A program made the position numbers and the translations under genes. Shown here piece by piece: positions 1 to 6,968 of a DNA stretch of 29,999 nt (the first letter of the stretch is position 1; each line of letters starts with the position of its first letter). The DNA is from Lachnospiraceae bacterium (lineage in GTDB: Bacteria; Bacillota; Clostridia; Lachnospirales; Lachnospiraceae): assembly GCA_009774615.1 (NCBI GenBank), contig VSOC01000023.1:1-29999 (forward strand), written 5' to 3'. Under the pieces are notes generated by a model that searched no databases, was not told the origin of the DNA, and saw only the letters and a list, made by a program, of their open reading frames with translations.

Positions 1-1
1 T

Positions 2-220
2 AATAATATCAGTGGTTCTAATATAAAAAAAATCCGCCAAGCCCTCCCTGGTAAAGTTTCCCAGAGAAAACTAGCGGATATGCTTCAGATGGAAGGTCTT
101 GACTTAGATAAAAATGCAATTCAGAAAATAGAATCCGGAGAACGGTTTGTTACAGATATAGAAATTCGGATATTTGCAAAAGTTTTACAGGTAAGCTTTG
201 ATGAATTGCTGAACCAGTAA
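2..220 (+). CDS. XRE-family HTH regulator, 3' fragment (5' end outside window)
   Basis: The window opens inside a plus-strand reading frame of 72 codons ending in TAA at 218-220. The visible part reads as a Cro/C1-type helix-turn-helix: IKKIRQALPGKVSQRKLADML is followed by an NAIQKIESGER recognition segment and a C-terminal AKVLQVSFDELL helix. This pattern is typical of XRE DNA-binding domains that regulate mobile elements, toxin-antitoxin modules or sporulation-type switches. The start codon lies upstream of the window, so full length and any N-terminal domain are unknown. It converges on the AAA ATPase gene with only 17 bp between the two stops. The DNA-binding class is secure; the target is not known. 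Confidence 0.75.
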   Translation, partial: NNISGSNIKKIRQALPGKVSQRKLADMLQMEGLDLDKNAIQKIESGERFVTDIEIRIFAKVLQVSFDELLNQ

Positions 221-237
221 TCAATAGCGCCTGAAAT

Positions 238-1455
238 CTACACCACAGCCTCAACCAAAACCTTATCCCCAAGAACGATTTCTTTTACACCAATTTCTTT
301 TGCTTCCATAAAAATACTGCTGTTCTGCTCTTTATCTTCCAGCAAATACCGATTATACAACCGCGTTTCAAATAATTTATTCGCAATCTGCACAGAGGAA
401 TCTTTAATTTTTACAAATCCAAACATCTGTGCGTTCCGAATTGCAGCATTATCTGCATTATAAGCAATCCTCTGCCCATGAAATAAAAGACGTGAAATCA
501 AAAAGTTTAATTCCGGAAATAAACATAGCTTGTTAATCAATGAATCAAACAGCGGATTGCTGTCTTCCACCAGGATATTTACCGCGGATAAAAAACCTGC
601 TTTTGTCCAGGCACTGCTTTTATCCTGAAAATCTTTCCTTCCCGGAATCCATTCATCCATAAGTTTACAAAGTCGTGATACCAGATAAGGATAGCCGGAA
701 GTATAGTCATCAATCATTACCGCCATCTGCCGGATATCCATCCCTGTGTGATAATCTTCCTCGTATTCTTCAAGCATTCCCATAATATCTTCAATGGAAA
801 AACTCATGTCCACAAGAAAATCTGCTGCAATATTCCAGGGACTGTTTTCTTTATGTTCTTCATCCTGACGAATTTTTCTTTGCATACTGCGGATATCATA
901 CACTCCTGCAAGAATAACCGACTGAAATGTAGGGATAACATCACTGTCCAGATAAGCTGCCCGCAGTTGTGCAAGAAAATCAAGAAATACCTGATTGTTC
1001 GTCGCCGTATCTACTTCATCGACAATAAAAACAACCGGCTTATCCGTCTGTCCGCACCACGCACTGAAAATATCAAAAATTTCAGCCATCCTTGGGGCAT
1101 GATTTGACTTATCGGCAAGTTTAACAAACTCTTCCTTTATTTCTTCTGCAATATCGTTTTCTGTCTTTATTTTGCGGAGAATTTCTCTTGCAAGCCCATG
1201 AACAAAAGAGGATTCCTGTTCAAAATCCAGGTAACTCATTCGCTGAAAATCCAGACTCAGCACAAAATAATCTTTTTTCAAATATTCTGCCAAAGCCCGT
1301 AAAATTGTAGTTTTTCCGTATTGACGTGCCCTGTTGATTGAAAAATAAGCTCCGTCATCGATCATCTTTCGGATTTCCTCAAGCCTTGATCCCAGTTCAA
1401 CCATATAATGTCGATCTGGTTTGCAGGCACCATTTACATTAAATTGTTTTATCAC
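238..1455 (-). CDS. AAA-like ATPase, nuclease domain apparently deleted
   Basis: A 405-aa protein starting at GTG (1453-1455), chosen because a G-rich ribosome site (GAGGGGGAG) sits just upstream and because family members begin with a KQFNVNG-like segment. The P-loop NRARQYGKTT is at about residues 41-50 (Lys48), and the Walker B strand VVFIVDEVD is at about 141-149. A DYTSGYPYLVSRLCKLMDEW block and an ETRLYNRYL segment follow. It belongs to the clostridial AAA-like/DUF1703-type ATPases, which from memory are about 500-570 aa and carry a PD-(D/E)XK-like domain before a terminal GVKE-LGDK-EAVV tail. Here the tail is present (residues about 382-405) but joins directly after the ATPase part, so the nuclease segment seems to have been deleted in frame. 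Cellular role is not established; such genes are strain-variable and probably mobile. Confidence 0.75.
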   Translation of the reverse strand: MIKQFNVNGACKPDRHYMVELGSRLEEIRKMIDDGAYFSINRARQYGKTTILRALAEYLKKDYFVLSLDFQRMSYLDFEQESSFVHGLAREILRKIKTENDIAEEIKEEFVKLADKSNHAPRMAEIFDIFSAWCGQTDKPVVFIVDEVDTATNNQVFLDFLAQLRAAYLDSDVIPTFQSVILAGVYDIRSMQRKIRQDEEHKENSPWNIAADFLVDMSFSIEDIMGMLEEYEEDYHTGMDIRQMAVMIDDYTSGYPYLVSRLCKLMDEWIPGRKDFQDKSSAWTKAGFLSAVNILVEDSNPLFDSLINKLCLFPELNFLISRLLFHGQRIAYNADNAAIRNAQMFGFVKIKDSSVQIANKLFETRLYNRYLLEDKEQNSSIFMEAKEIGVKEIVLGDKVLVEAVV

Positions 1456-1471
1456 AACTCCCCCTCTCCCC

Positions 1472-1528
1472 CTATATCCCCAACAACTTATTCTCCTTCT
1501 CCACAACCTCCGGCAGGATTTTGGGAAC
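1472..1528. repeat. Direct repeat copy A: duplicated 3' end of the patatin gene
   Basis: These 57 bp match 2211-2267 with four mismatches. The first 45 bp (1472-1516 against 2211-2255) are identical and the last six (GGGAAC) also match. Copy B is the authentic 3' end of the patatin gene including its stop codon; copy A lies on the other side of the toxin-antitoxin pair, with the same orientation and still ending in the same TAG. The matching stops exactly at the stop codon on one side. Confidence 0.9.
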
Positions 1529-1937
1529 ATTTTAATTGTTCTAAGAAAATTTCAGGAAGTATTGCTTGGATTTTAGAATTAGAAAAATCGTCTACATTTC
1601 TTGTAATAATATAATTTGCACCAATACCTTCCGCACATCGATCTTGTAAACAATCTTCAAAATCTTTAAATTCTTCCATATCAATTGCCTTAACTACCTC
1701 ATCATGACTTGCCCCAACGACTTGCAGACATTTACAGATGTCACGCATCCATTGTCTTCTTTTAGGTTCAGGAACCTTCCGTAAAATATACCAGAGATTA
1801 CTTATTGAATGAAAAGCCATGTATCCTATAATCTCTTTTTTTGCACATAAATTAATGATTTCTGAAGATGCTTGATAATAAGGTTCTCTCGCAGTAAGAA
1901 AATCTATGATTAAATTTGTATCAACGAATATCACCAT
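1488..1937 (-). CDS. PIN-domain ribonuclease toxin (VapC-like)
   Basis: A 149-aa protein opening with MVIFVDTNLIIDFL, the classic N-terminus of PIN-domain nucleases with the first metal-binding aspartate. Later acidic positions are in KDFEDCLQ and the terminal TRNVDDF motif, giving the usual PIN acidic set. PIN toxins cleave RNA using divalent metal and are neutralised by a partner encoded just upstream. The start is taken at ATG 1935-1937, which overlaps the antitoxin stop by 17 bp; a TTG at 1947-1949, closer to a GGAGG, is an alternative. The last 13 residues (CSQNPAGGCGEGE) lie wholly within the duplicated patatin tail, read in a different frame, so the original C-terminus was probably replaced. 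Whether the toxin is active is unknown. Confidence 0.8.
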   Translation of the reverse strand: MVIFVDTNLIIDFLTAREPYYQASSEIINLCAKKEIIGYMAFHSISNLWYILRKVPEPKRRQWMRDICKCLQVVGASHDEVVKAIDMEEFKDFEDCLQDRCAEGIGANYIITRNVDDFSNSKIQAILPEIFLEQLKCSQNPAGGCGEGE

Positions 1938-2184
1938 AACGCTCAGCAAGTGCCTCCTCTAATTCCTGTTCAGGATCAAAATTGTCAGGCAGATATTGTT
2001 TAATTTCTTCTTGTGCAGCTTTTAGACGATAAAAAGCTTCTATGCCTTCATTAATTTCATTATGAGAAGTATTCGTTTCTATTTTAGGCGGCATAAGTCT
2101 GCGAATAATTTCAATAAGAAATTGTACATCATAATCCGACAAATTGCCAATCATCTGAACTGCCTGTTCCTGTAATCCTGACAT
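1921..2184 (-). CDS. Putative antitoxin partner of the PIN toxin
   Basis: An 87-aa protein immediately upstream of, and overlapping by 17 bp, the PIN gene, the standard arrangement for a type II toxin-antitoxin pair. It is charged, with an N-terminal helical part (LSDYDVQFLIEIIRRLMPP) and an acidic C-terminal helix (DPEQELEEALAERYGD). The latter resembles the toxin-binding tail of antitoxins. A ribosome site (GGAAGGTG) precedes the ATG at 2182-2184. I do not recognise a named DNA-binding fold, so the call rests mainly on position, size and overlap. Similar small proteins next to PIN genes are frequent in Clostridia. Autoregulation of the pair is likely by analogy only. Confidence 0.65.
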   Translation of the reverse strand: MSGLQEQAVQMIGNLSDYDVQFLIEIIRRLMPPKIETNTSHNEINEGIEAFYRLKAAQEEIKQYLPDNFDPEQELEEALAERYGDIR

Positions 2185-2210
2185 TTATAATTCACCTTCC
2201 TTTTTTGCTT

Positions 2211-2267
2211 CTATATCCCCAACAACTTATTCTCCTTCTCCACAACCTCCGGCAGTACCTCGGGAAC
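2211..2267. repeat. Direct repeat copy B: native 3' end of patatin gene
   Basis: The authentic partner of the copy at 1472-1528. It starts exactly at the TAG stop codon of the patatin gene and reaches 54 bp into its coding region. The distance between copies is 739 bp and the interval carries only the toxin-antitoxin pair, so the pair looks like a cassette bracketed by the repeats. Confidence 0.9.
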
Positions 2268-3122
2268 GGGGATTTCCAGAAATGCGCACATTTCCTCCAT
2301 CCTCTCCTCGGCAATTCGTCTTCCGTCCCCGTAAAGCTTCTGAAGCTTCATCTTATCCCGCTCAAACCGCGACACTTTCACAGGCTGATCCGGGCGCAGG
2401 ATGAAGAGTTTTCCTTCGGCTTCCAGGGCATCCATCTCCTCCTGCATCCGGTTATAGCGGTCGGGAATCTCTTCTATAGCGTCCAAAAACTGCGGTAATG
2501 GTGAAAAATAGCGGTGAAATGCCTTATCCGACCATGCATCCGTCGGTTTTTTTCGAAAACCCTGGTTGCGGGTCAGCACGACCACGGCTTTGGAAAATCC
2601 TTTGGCAAATGCCCGATCATAGGCAATCGGCATGGAAACTCCTCCGTCTAAATATTTTTTTCCTTCCACATCAATCATATGAGATAGAACGGGGATGCTG
2701 CTGGAAGCCTGAACGGCCTGGAAAATCTCGCTGCAGGTCTTATTGGAAAAGTACTCCGGCTTTCCCGTCTTACACCTTGTCGCCACGGCCTCAAACTCCT
2801 GCGGCGAGGCAGCAAACGCCTCATAGTCGAACGGCACCAGCTTTTCGCTGAGTTCGCCGAATAAGAATTCAAAGCTGAAAATCTCCCGTTTTTTTACTAG
2901 GTTGCGGAAACTCATAAACCGTTTATCATGCAGGTAATCCAAATCAACACGTAAAGTCCTTCCCGGCTGATTACTGATGTAGCTTAACCCGTTCATAGCC
3001 CCGGCCGATACGCCGTTGACATAGGAAAACTGTATTCCCCGTTCCATAAACACATCCAGCACCCCTGCAGTAAACAGCCCCCGAAGAGATCCCCCTTCCA
3101 GTACCAATGCTCCCTCGGTCAT
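2211..3122 (-). CDS. Patatin-like phospholipase
   Basis: A 303-aa patatin-family acyl hydrolase. The glycine-rich oxyanion segment LVLEGGSLRGLFTAGVLD is at residues 7-24. The nucleophile elbow GVSAG carries Ser39, and the catalytic aspartate is Asp159 in the YLDGG motif, completing the Ser-Asp dyad. The C-terminal region resembles bacterial YjjU-type patatins, which lack a signal peptide and are presumably cytoplasmic or membrane-surface hydrolases of phospholipids or related esters. The start is placed at ATG 3120-3122 because it lies 7 nt after a GGAGG; an ATG two codons upstream is only 1 nt from it. It follows the cardiolipin synthase gene on the same strand, separated by a tandem-repeat array. 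Its last 15 codons are duplicated at 1472-1516. Substrate is unknown. Confidence 0.85.
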   Translation of the reverse strand: MTEGALVLEGGSLRGLFTAGVLDVFMERGIQFSYVNGVSAGAMNGLSYISNQPGRTLRVDLDYLHDKRFMSFRNLVKKREIFSFEFLFGELSEKLVPFDYEAFAASPQEFEAVATRCKTGKPEYFSNKTCSEIFQAVQASSSIPVLSHMIDVEGKKYLDGGVSMPIAYDRAFAKGFSKAVVVLTRNQGFRKKPTDAWSDKAFHRYFSPLPQFLDAIEEIPDRYNRMQEEMDALEAEGKLFILRPDQPVKVSRFERDKMKLQKLYGDGRRIAEERMEEMCAFLEIPVPEVLPEVVEKENKLLGI

Positions 3123-3146
3123 CTTCATTCCTCCATATTCTGTCAA

Positions 3147-3282
3147 ATTCCAGTTAAATTAACAGCACAATCAGCCGAATATTCCGGTCATATTAACAGC
3201 ACAATCAGCCAAATATTCCGATTACATTAACGGCGCAATCAGCCGGATATTCCGGTCACATTAACGGTGCAATCAGACGCAG
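3147..3282. repeat. Four-unit 34-bp tandem repeat derived from the cls 3' end
   Basis: Four contiguous 34-bp units at 3147-3180, 3181-3214, 3215-3248 and 3249-3282. The last unit contains the final codons and TGA of the cardiolipin synthase gene (LIAPLM-stop). The next unit still encodes LIAPLM-stop, with TAA; the two farther units encode LIVLLI-stop. Divergence therefore increases with distance from the gene, as expected for stepwise duplication of the gene end. Unit junctions form near-palindromes (for example CCGGATATTCCGG). There are no spacers, so this is not a CRISPR array. Confidence 0.92.
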
Positions 3283-4806
3283 CATCCTTCCGGCAAACTT
3301 GGGCAAAAAGGGATAGCGCCGGCAATCCTCCAGCGTTACCTGCCTGCACTTTTTCAGTGTTTCCAAAAAGTCCTCTTCGATCGCGTCCACAACCGGATTT
3401 TTATGAATCCATACCCCGCACTCAAAATGCAGGTAAAGGCTCCGAAAATCCAGGTTAATTGTTCCCACAACGGCGGTTTCATCATCACTGACAAAAACCT
3501 TTGCATGGACAAATCCCGGAGTATATTCATAGATCTTTACCCCGGCTTCAATCAGTTCCGGGTAGTAAGAACGCGCCAGCAGATAGGCATATTTCTTATC
3601 GGGGATGTGCGGCATCATCAGCACCGTATCAACCCCGCGCTTGGCGGCAAAGGTCAGTGCAGTAACCATTTCATTGTCCAAAATCAGATACGGCGTCATC
3701 ATATGGACATAGTCCCGGGCCTGGTTAATGATATCCATATAGACCCGCTCCCCGACATTTTCCCCGTCCAAAGGACTGTCGCCGTAAGGAATCACAAAGC
3801 CCAGTTCCGGTTTGGCATCGTTTAAAAGTTCTTCACCGGGATAAATGTATTTTCCATAATTTTCCTTCTGCCGCTCGGTGATATTCCACATCTGAAGAAA
3901 CATCATGGTAAAACTCTGTACGCCTTCTCCCTGAAGCATCACGGCGGTATCTTTCCAGTGACCAAAACGCTCGACCGCATTAATATATTCATCCGCCAGG
4001 TTAATTCCCCCGGTAAATGCTGTGTGGCCGTCGATTACGCAGATTTTCCGGTGATCGCGGTTATTCTGATGCGTGGAGAGGGTGGGCTTTATCGGAGAAA
4101 ACATCTTACAGCGTATACCCTTTTTTTCCAGAACCTGCGGATAATGGTAAGGAAGGAGCATCATACAGCACATTCCGTCATACATCACCCGCACTTCCAC
4201 CCCCTGGGCGGCTTTTTCTTCCAGGATTTCCAGGATTTCTCCCCACATCTTTCCCCGTTCAATGATGAAATATTCCATAAAAATAAATTTCCGGGCACTT
4301 TTAAGCTGCCGCTTGAATTCCGGAAACATGGCATCCCCGAGAGGAAAATATCTGACCGAGGTATTTTGGCAGACCGGAAAACCCCCGCAGTTTTTCAGAT
4401 AAACGGCCAGATTTGCCCTATCCCTGCTCACCTTTTTTAAGCGTTTTTCGGTAATCGGGTTTTGTTCCAGATACGGGGAAGTTTCATCCCCCGCATCTTT
4501 CAGACGCCGGTTGATCCATTTTGTTCCAATTTGAAACTGGACGAAGAGATACAAAAACGTACCGAACACCGGAATCACCAAAACCGGAATTACCCAGGCC
4601 AGTTTAAAGCTGGGATTGGATTTTTCATTTAAAATATAAATCACAACCAGGGCCGTCAGCGCAAGCATACCGCCGTAGATATAGACCAGATAATTGCTCA
4701 GCCAGCGAAAACAGGAGAATAAAAATCCAATCTGAAGCAGCAGAAACAGCACTACAAACGCCGTTCTTCCAAAAACAATCCGAAACAAAACCTTTATTTT
4801 TTTCAT
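3256..4806 (-). CDS. cls: Cardiolipin synthase (phospholipase D family)
   Basis: A 516-aa membrane enzyme that joins two phosphatidylglycerol molecules into cardiolipin plus glycerol. Two hydrophobic N-terminal segments (about residues 12-60) and a third short one (about 68-90) anchor it. Both HKD catalytic motifs are present: HRKICVIDG followed by GGINLADEY in the first half, and HAKVFVSDD followed by GTINLDFRS near the C-terminus. Length fits bacterial Cls (480-520 aa). The start at 4804-4806 gives the usual short basic N-terminus, although the ribosome site is weak (AAAGGA about 23 nt upstream). It lies 39 bp downstream of the sulfhydrylase gene and may be read from the same promoter. Its 3' end is the origin of the 34-bp tandem array. 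Confidence 0.93.
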   Translation of the reverse strand: MKKIKVLFRIVFGRTAFVVLFLLLQIGFLFSCFRWLSNYLVYIYGGMLALTALVVIYILNEKSNPSFKLAWVIPVLVIPVFGTFLYLFVQFQIGTKWINRRLKDAGDETSPYLEQNPITEKRLKKVSRDRANLAVYLKNCGGFPVCQNTSVRYFPLGDAMFPEFKRQLKSARKFIFMEYFIIERGKMWGEILEILEEKAAQGVEVRVMYDGMCCMMLLPYHYPQVLEKKGIRCKMFSPIKPTLSTHQNNRDHRKICVIDGHTAFTGGINLADEYINAVERFGHWKDTAVMLQGEGVQSFTMMFLQMWNITERQKENYGKYIYPGEELLNDAKPELGFVIPYGDSPLDGENVGERVYMDIINQARDYVHMMTPYLILDNEMVTALTFAAKRGVDTVLMMPHIPDKKYAYLLARSYYPELIEAGVKIYEYTPGFVHAKVFVSDDETAVVGTINLDFRSLYLHFECGVWIHKNPVVDAIEEDFLETLKKCRQVTLEDCRRYPFLPKFAGRMLRLIAPLM

Positions 4807-4810
4807 GTTC

Positions 4811-4836
4811 TTAATGCCTGTTTAATATCCTTTATT
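4811..4836 (-). repeat. Degenerate copy of the sulfhydrylase gene 3' end
   Basis: On the minus strand this stretch reads like the last codons of the gene just upstream: the translation IKDIKQAL here against IKDIEQALA in the gene. An 11-bp core (AACAGGCATTA) is identical, and about 20 of 24 aligned bases agree. It lies between the sulfhydrylase stop and the cls start and looks like an older duplication of the gene end. Confidence 0.5.
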
Positions 4837-4845
4837 TCATTTTTC

Positions 4846-6123
4846 TTACGCTAATGCCTGTTCGATATCTTTGATTAAATCTTCTGCATTTTCAATGCCC
4901 ACAGAGTAGCGGATCATCGCCGGATCGACCCCGGCTTCGATAAGCTGCTCGTCGCTGAGCTGACGGTGGGTATGGCTGGCCGGGTGAAGCACACAGGTTC
5001 TTGCATCGGCGACATGGGTAGCGATGGAAGCAACTTTCAGCTTATCCATAAATGCCGCTGCTGCCTGCCGTCCTCCTTTTAAGCCAAAGGAAATAACGCC
5101 GCAGGTTCCGTTCGGCATATATTTTTCTGCCAGTGCATGGTACTTATCCCCGGGAAGTCCGGGATACTTCACCCAGGCAACATCATCGCGTCCCTGAAGA
5201 AATTCGGCGACTTTCCGGGCATTTTCACAGTGACGGGGCACACGCAGGTGCAGGCTTTCCAGACCGGCATTTAACAAAAAGGCATTCTGCGGCGACTGAA
5301 TCGCTCCCAAATCCCGCATTAACTGCGCGGTTGCCTTGGTGATAAAAGCGCCTTTGCCAAAGCGTTCGGTGTAGATAATCCCGTGATAGGATTCGTCCGG
5401 TGTGGTCAGCCCCGGGAATTTATCCGCATAAGCGTTCCAGTCAAAGTTTCCGCTGTCCACGATGCAGCCGCCCACCGTCATCCCGTGGCCGTCCATATAT
5501 TTCGTTGTGCTGTGAGTTACAATATCGGCTCCCCACTCGATGGGCCGACAGTTAATCGGCGTGGCAAAGGTATTGTCGATAATCAGCGGAACCCCGTGAC
5601 CGTGTGCCAGGCGGGCAAATTTTTCGATGTCCAGAACCACCAGTGCCGGATTGGCAATGGTTTCAGCAAACACGCACTTGGTATTGGGCTGAAATGCCTT
5701 TTCCAGTTCTTCTTCGGATGCATCCGGGTCAACTAAAGTTACATCGATGCCAAACCGTTTTAAGGTAACGGTTAATAAGTTTGAGGTTCCGCCGTAAATG
5801 GTTGCAGAACTTACCACATGATCTCCCGCGGAACAGATATTGATCACCGCAAAGAAATTCGCTGCCTGCCCGGAGGAGGTGAGCATAGCTGCCGCTCCGC
5901 CTTCCATCTCACAGATTTTTGCAGCTACGGCATCGTTGGTGGGGTTTTGCAGGCGGGTGTAGAAATAGCCCTCCGCTTCCAGATCAAAAAGCTTCCCCAT
6001 AGCTTCGCTGGACGTATATTTAAACGTTGTACTCTGATAGATCGGAAGCTGGCGGGGCTGTCCGTTGCCCGGGTTCCATCCGCCCTGGATACAGGTAGTT
6101 TCGATTGCACGAGGATTTGCCAT
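4846..6123 (-). CDS. O-acetylhomoserine sulfhydrylase (PLP enzyme)
   Basis: A 425-aa Cys/Met-metabolism PLP enzyme of the O-acetylhomoserine aminocarboxypropyltransferase type, which makes homocysteine from O-acetylhomoserine and sulfide in methionine synthesis. Visible features are the YTRLQNPTN substrate-site motif (about 55-63), the SSGQAA phosphate-binding segment, DNTFATP, and the PLP lysine Lys208 in THSTTKYMDGHG. The long central region and about 425-aa length favour MetY over cystathionine enzymes. The start is ATG 6121-6123, preceded by AAAGGAG; an upstream extension to 6237 has no such site and would run across the promoter. A near-consensus promoter lies at 6173-6201. I saw no SAM riboswitch or T-box in the short leader, so control is probably by a protein factor. 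Confidence 0.92.
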   Translation of the reverse strand: MANPRAIETTCIQGGWNPGNGQPRQLPIYQSTTFKYTSSEAMGKLFDLEAEGYFYTRLQNPTNDAVAAKICEMEGGAAAMLTSSGQAANFFAVINICSAGDHVVSSATIYGGTSNLLTVTLKRFGIDVTLVDPDASEEELEKAFQPNTKCVFAETIANPALVVLDIEKFARLAHGHGVPLIIDNTFATPINCRPIEWGADIVTHSTTKYMDGHGMTVGGCIVDSGNFDWNAYADKFPGLTTPDESYHGIIYTERFGKGAFITKATAQLMRDLGAIQSPQNAFLLNAGLESLHLRVPRHCENARKVAEFLQGRDDVAWVKYPGLPGDKYHALAEKYMPNGTCGVISFGLKGGRQAAAAFMDKLKVASIATHVADARTCVLHPASHTHRQLSDEQLIEAGVDPAMIRYSVGIENAEDLIKDIEQALA

Positions 6124-6172
6124 AGATAATATTCTCCTTTTCTTATCGTTTTCGGAAGATGTCTTTCGTGAT

Positions 6173-6201
6173 ATTTTAGCACTCTTTTCCAGGCGGTGCA
6201 A
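6173..6201 (-). promoter_or_regulatory. Sigma-A type promoter of the sulfhydrylase gene
   Basis: On the minus strand, -35 TTGCAC and -10 TAAAAT are separated by 17 bp, with a TGC just before the -10 (extended -10). The start point would be near 6166, giving a leader of about 43 nt. It is back-to-back with the plus-strand promoter at 6222-6250. Confidence 0.75.
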
Positions 6202-6221
6202 GCCGAAATAAAACTTTCTAC

Positions 6222-6250
6222 TTGAAATTTCCGGCATTTCGATTTACTAT
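6222..6250 (+). promoter_or_regulatory. Sigma-A type promoter of the small membrane protein gene
   Basis: TTGAAA, a 17-bp spacer and TACTAT on the plus strand. The start point would be near 6257, about 96 nt before the chosen start codon. The leader it would produce carries two hairpins. Confidence 0.75.
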
Positions 6251-6264
6251 AGTGGAGAATAAAA

Positions 6265-6329
6265 GTTGCTGTGAACATATAAACAGCAACGAATAAAACG
6301 GTTATTGCCGTCATAGATGAACAATAACC
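6265..6329 (+). promoter_or_regulatory. Two-hairpin mRNA leader
   Basis: Two perfect 8-bp stems follow each other. GTTGCTGT (6265-6272) pairs with ACAGCAAC (6283-6290) around a 10-nt loop. GGTTATTG (6300-6307) pairs with CAATAACC (6322-6329) around a 14-nt loop. Neither is followed by a U-run, so they are not ordinary terminators. They sit between the promoter and the ribosome site. The match to any known riboswitch class is not apparent. Confidence 0.5.
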
Positions 6330-6352
6330 ATAAAAGAATTGAGGATGACAAA

Positions 6353-6862
6353 ATGACAGATTCATTTGTACAGTGGCTGACGGCTGCACTTGGCGGAAAG
6401 GTTTCTAAGGAAGCCATTATCTTTCTTATTTCCATGGTACCGATCTTAGAACTTCGAGGCGGGCTTTTAGCAGCCTCCCCGGCTCTCTTAAACATTCCCA
6501 TCCTGCGGGCCATCCCTATCTGCATTATCGGAAATATCCTTCCGATCCCTTTTATTCTGCTTTTAATTGAGCGGGTGCTTCTCTGGATGGAAAAGGTTCC
6601 CGTCCTGTGCCGCATTGCCCTGTGGCTTAGAAATAAGGCAGAGAAAAATAAAGGTCAGGTAGAAAAATACGGCTTCTGGGGCTTAACCCTCTTTGTGGGA
6701 ATCCCCCTCCCCGGCACAGGCGCATGGACAGGAGCGCTGGTTGCCTCCCTGCTCCATATGAAGCTGAAAACCTCTGTTCCTGCGATTTTACTTGGCATAG
6801 CCATAGCCACGGTGATTATGTCTTTACTTTCCTATGGTCTTTTGGGAGTAATTTTTGGCTAA
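6353..6862 (+). CDS. COG2426-type small multi-drug export-like membrane protein
   Basis: A 169-aa integral membrane protein of the group usually annotated small multi-drug export protein (COG2426). Conserved features seen are VPILELRGG at the end of the first hydrophobic segment, a second span ICIIGNILPIPFILLLIE, the loop VGIPLPGTGAWTGAL, and a final hydrophobic segment ending GLLGVIFG. The transport function of this family is not well proven. The start is ATG 6353-6355, 6 nt after GAGGATG; an in-frame ATG at 6317 lies in a hairpin loop and lacks a ribosome site. It is transcribed away from the sulfhydrylase gene and ends before a terminator shared with ddh. Confidence 0.85.
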   Translation: MTDSFVQWLTAALGGKVSKEAIIFLISMVPILELRGGLLAASPALLNIPILRAIPICIIGNILPIPFILLLIERVLLWMEKVPVLCRIALWLRNKAEKNKGQVEKYGFWGLTLFVGIPLPGTGAWTGALVASLLHMKLKTSVPAILLGIAIATVIMSLLSYGLLGVIFG

Positions 6863-6922
6863 TACTGCCTGCCTTTATTTTCCGGTAAGCCTGCCAGCCG
6901 TTTCCACGATACGAAAAAAAGA

Positions 6923-6951
6923 AAAAGGTATCCGGATTACAGATACCTTTT
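6923..6951 (-). terminator. Intrinsic terminator between convergent genes
   Basis: A 10-bp perfect stem, AAAAGGTATC with GATACCTTTT, and a 9-nt loop. On the minus strand the stem runs into a long T-rich tract (6914-6926 complement), so it ends ddh transcription. It may also stop plus-strand transcription from the small membrane protein gene. Confidence 0.85.
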
Positions 6952-6968
6952 GATTATTCTAACATTTC

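Noticed and set aside
3141..3146. Perfect TTGACA (minus strand) upstream of patatin
   Set aside because: It lies only about 20 nt before the start codon, so a -10 would fall inside the coding region.
3147..3282. CRISPR-like array
   Set aside because: Units are contiguous with no spacers, and the last unit is inside the cls gene.
6124..6172. SAM riboswitch or T-box before the sulfhydrylase
   Set aside because: The leader from the promoter at 6173-6201 is about 43 nt, too short for either.
6178..6200. CIRCE (HrcA) operator at the sulfhydrylase promoter: TTAGCACTC half-site is exact
   Set aside because: The second half matches GAGTGCTAA at only about 5 of 9 positions, and the exact half is mostly explained by the extended -10 sequence.
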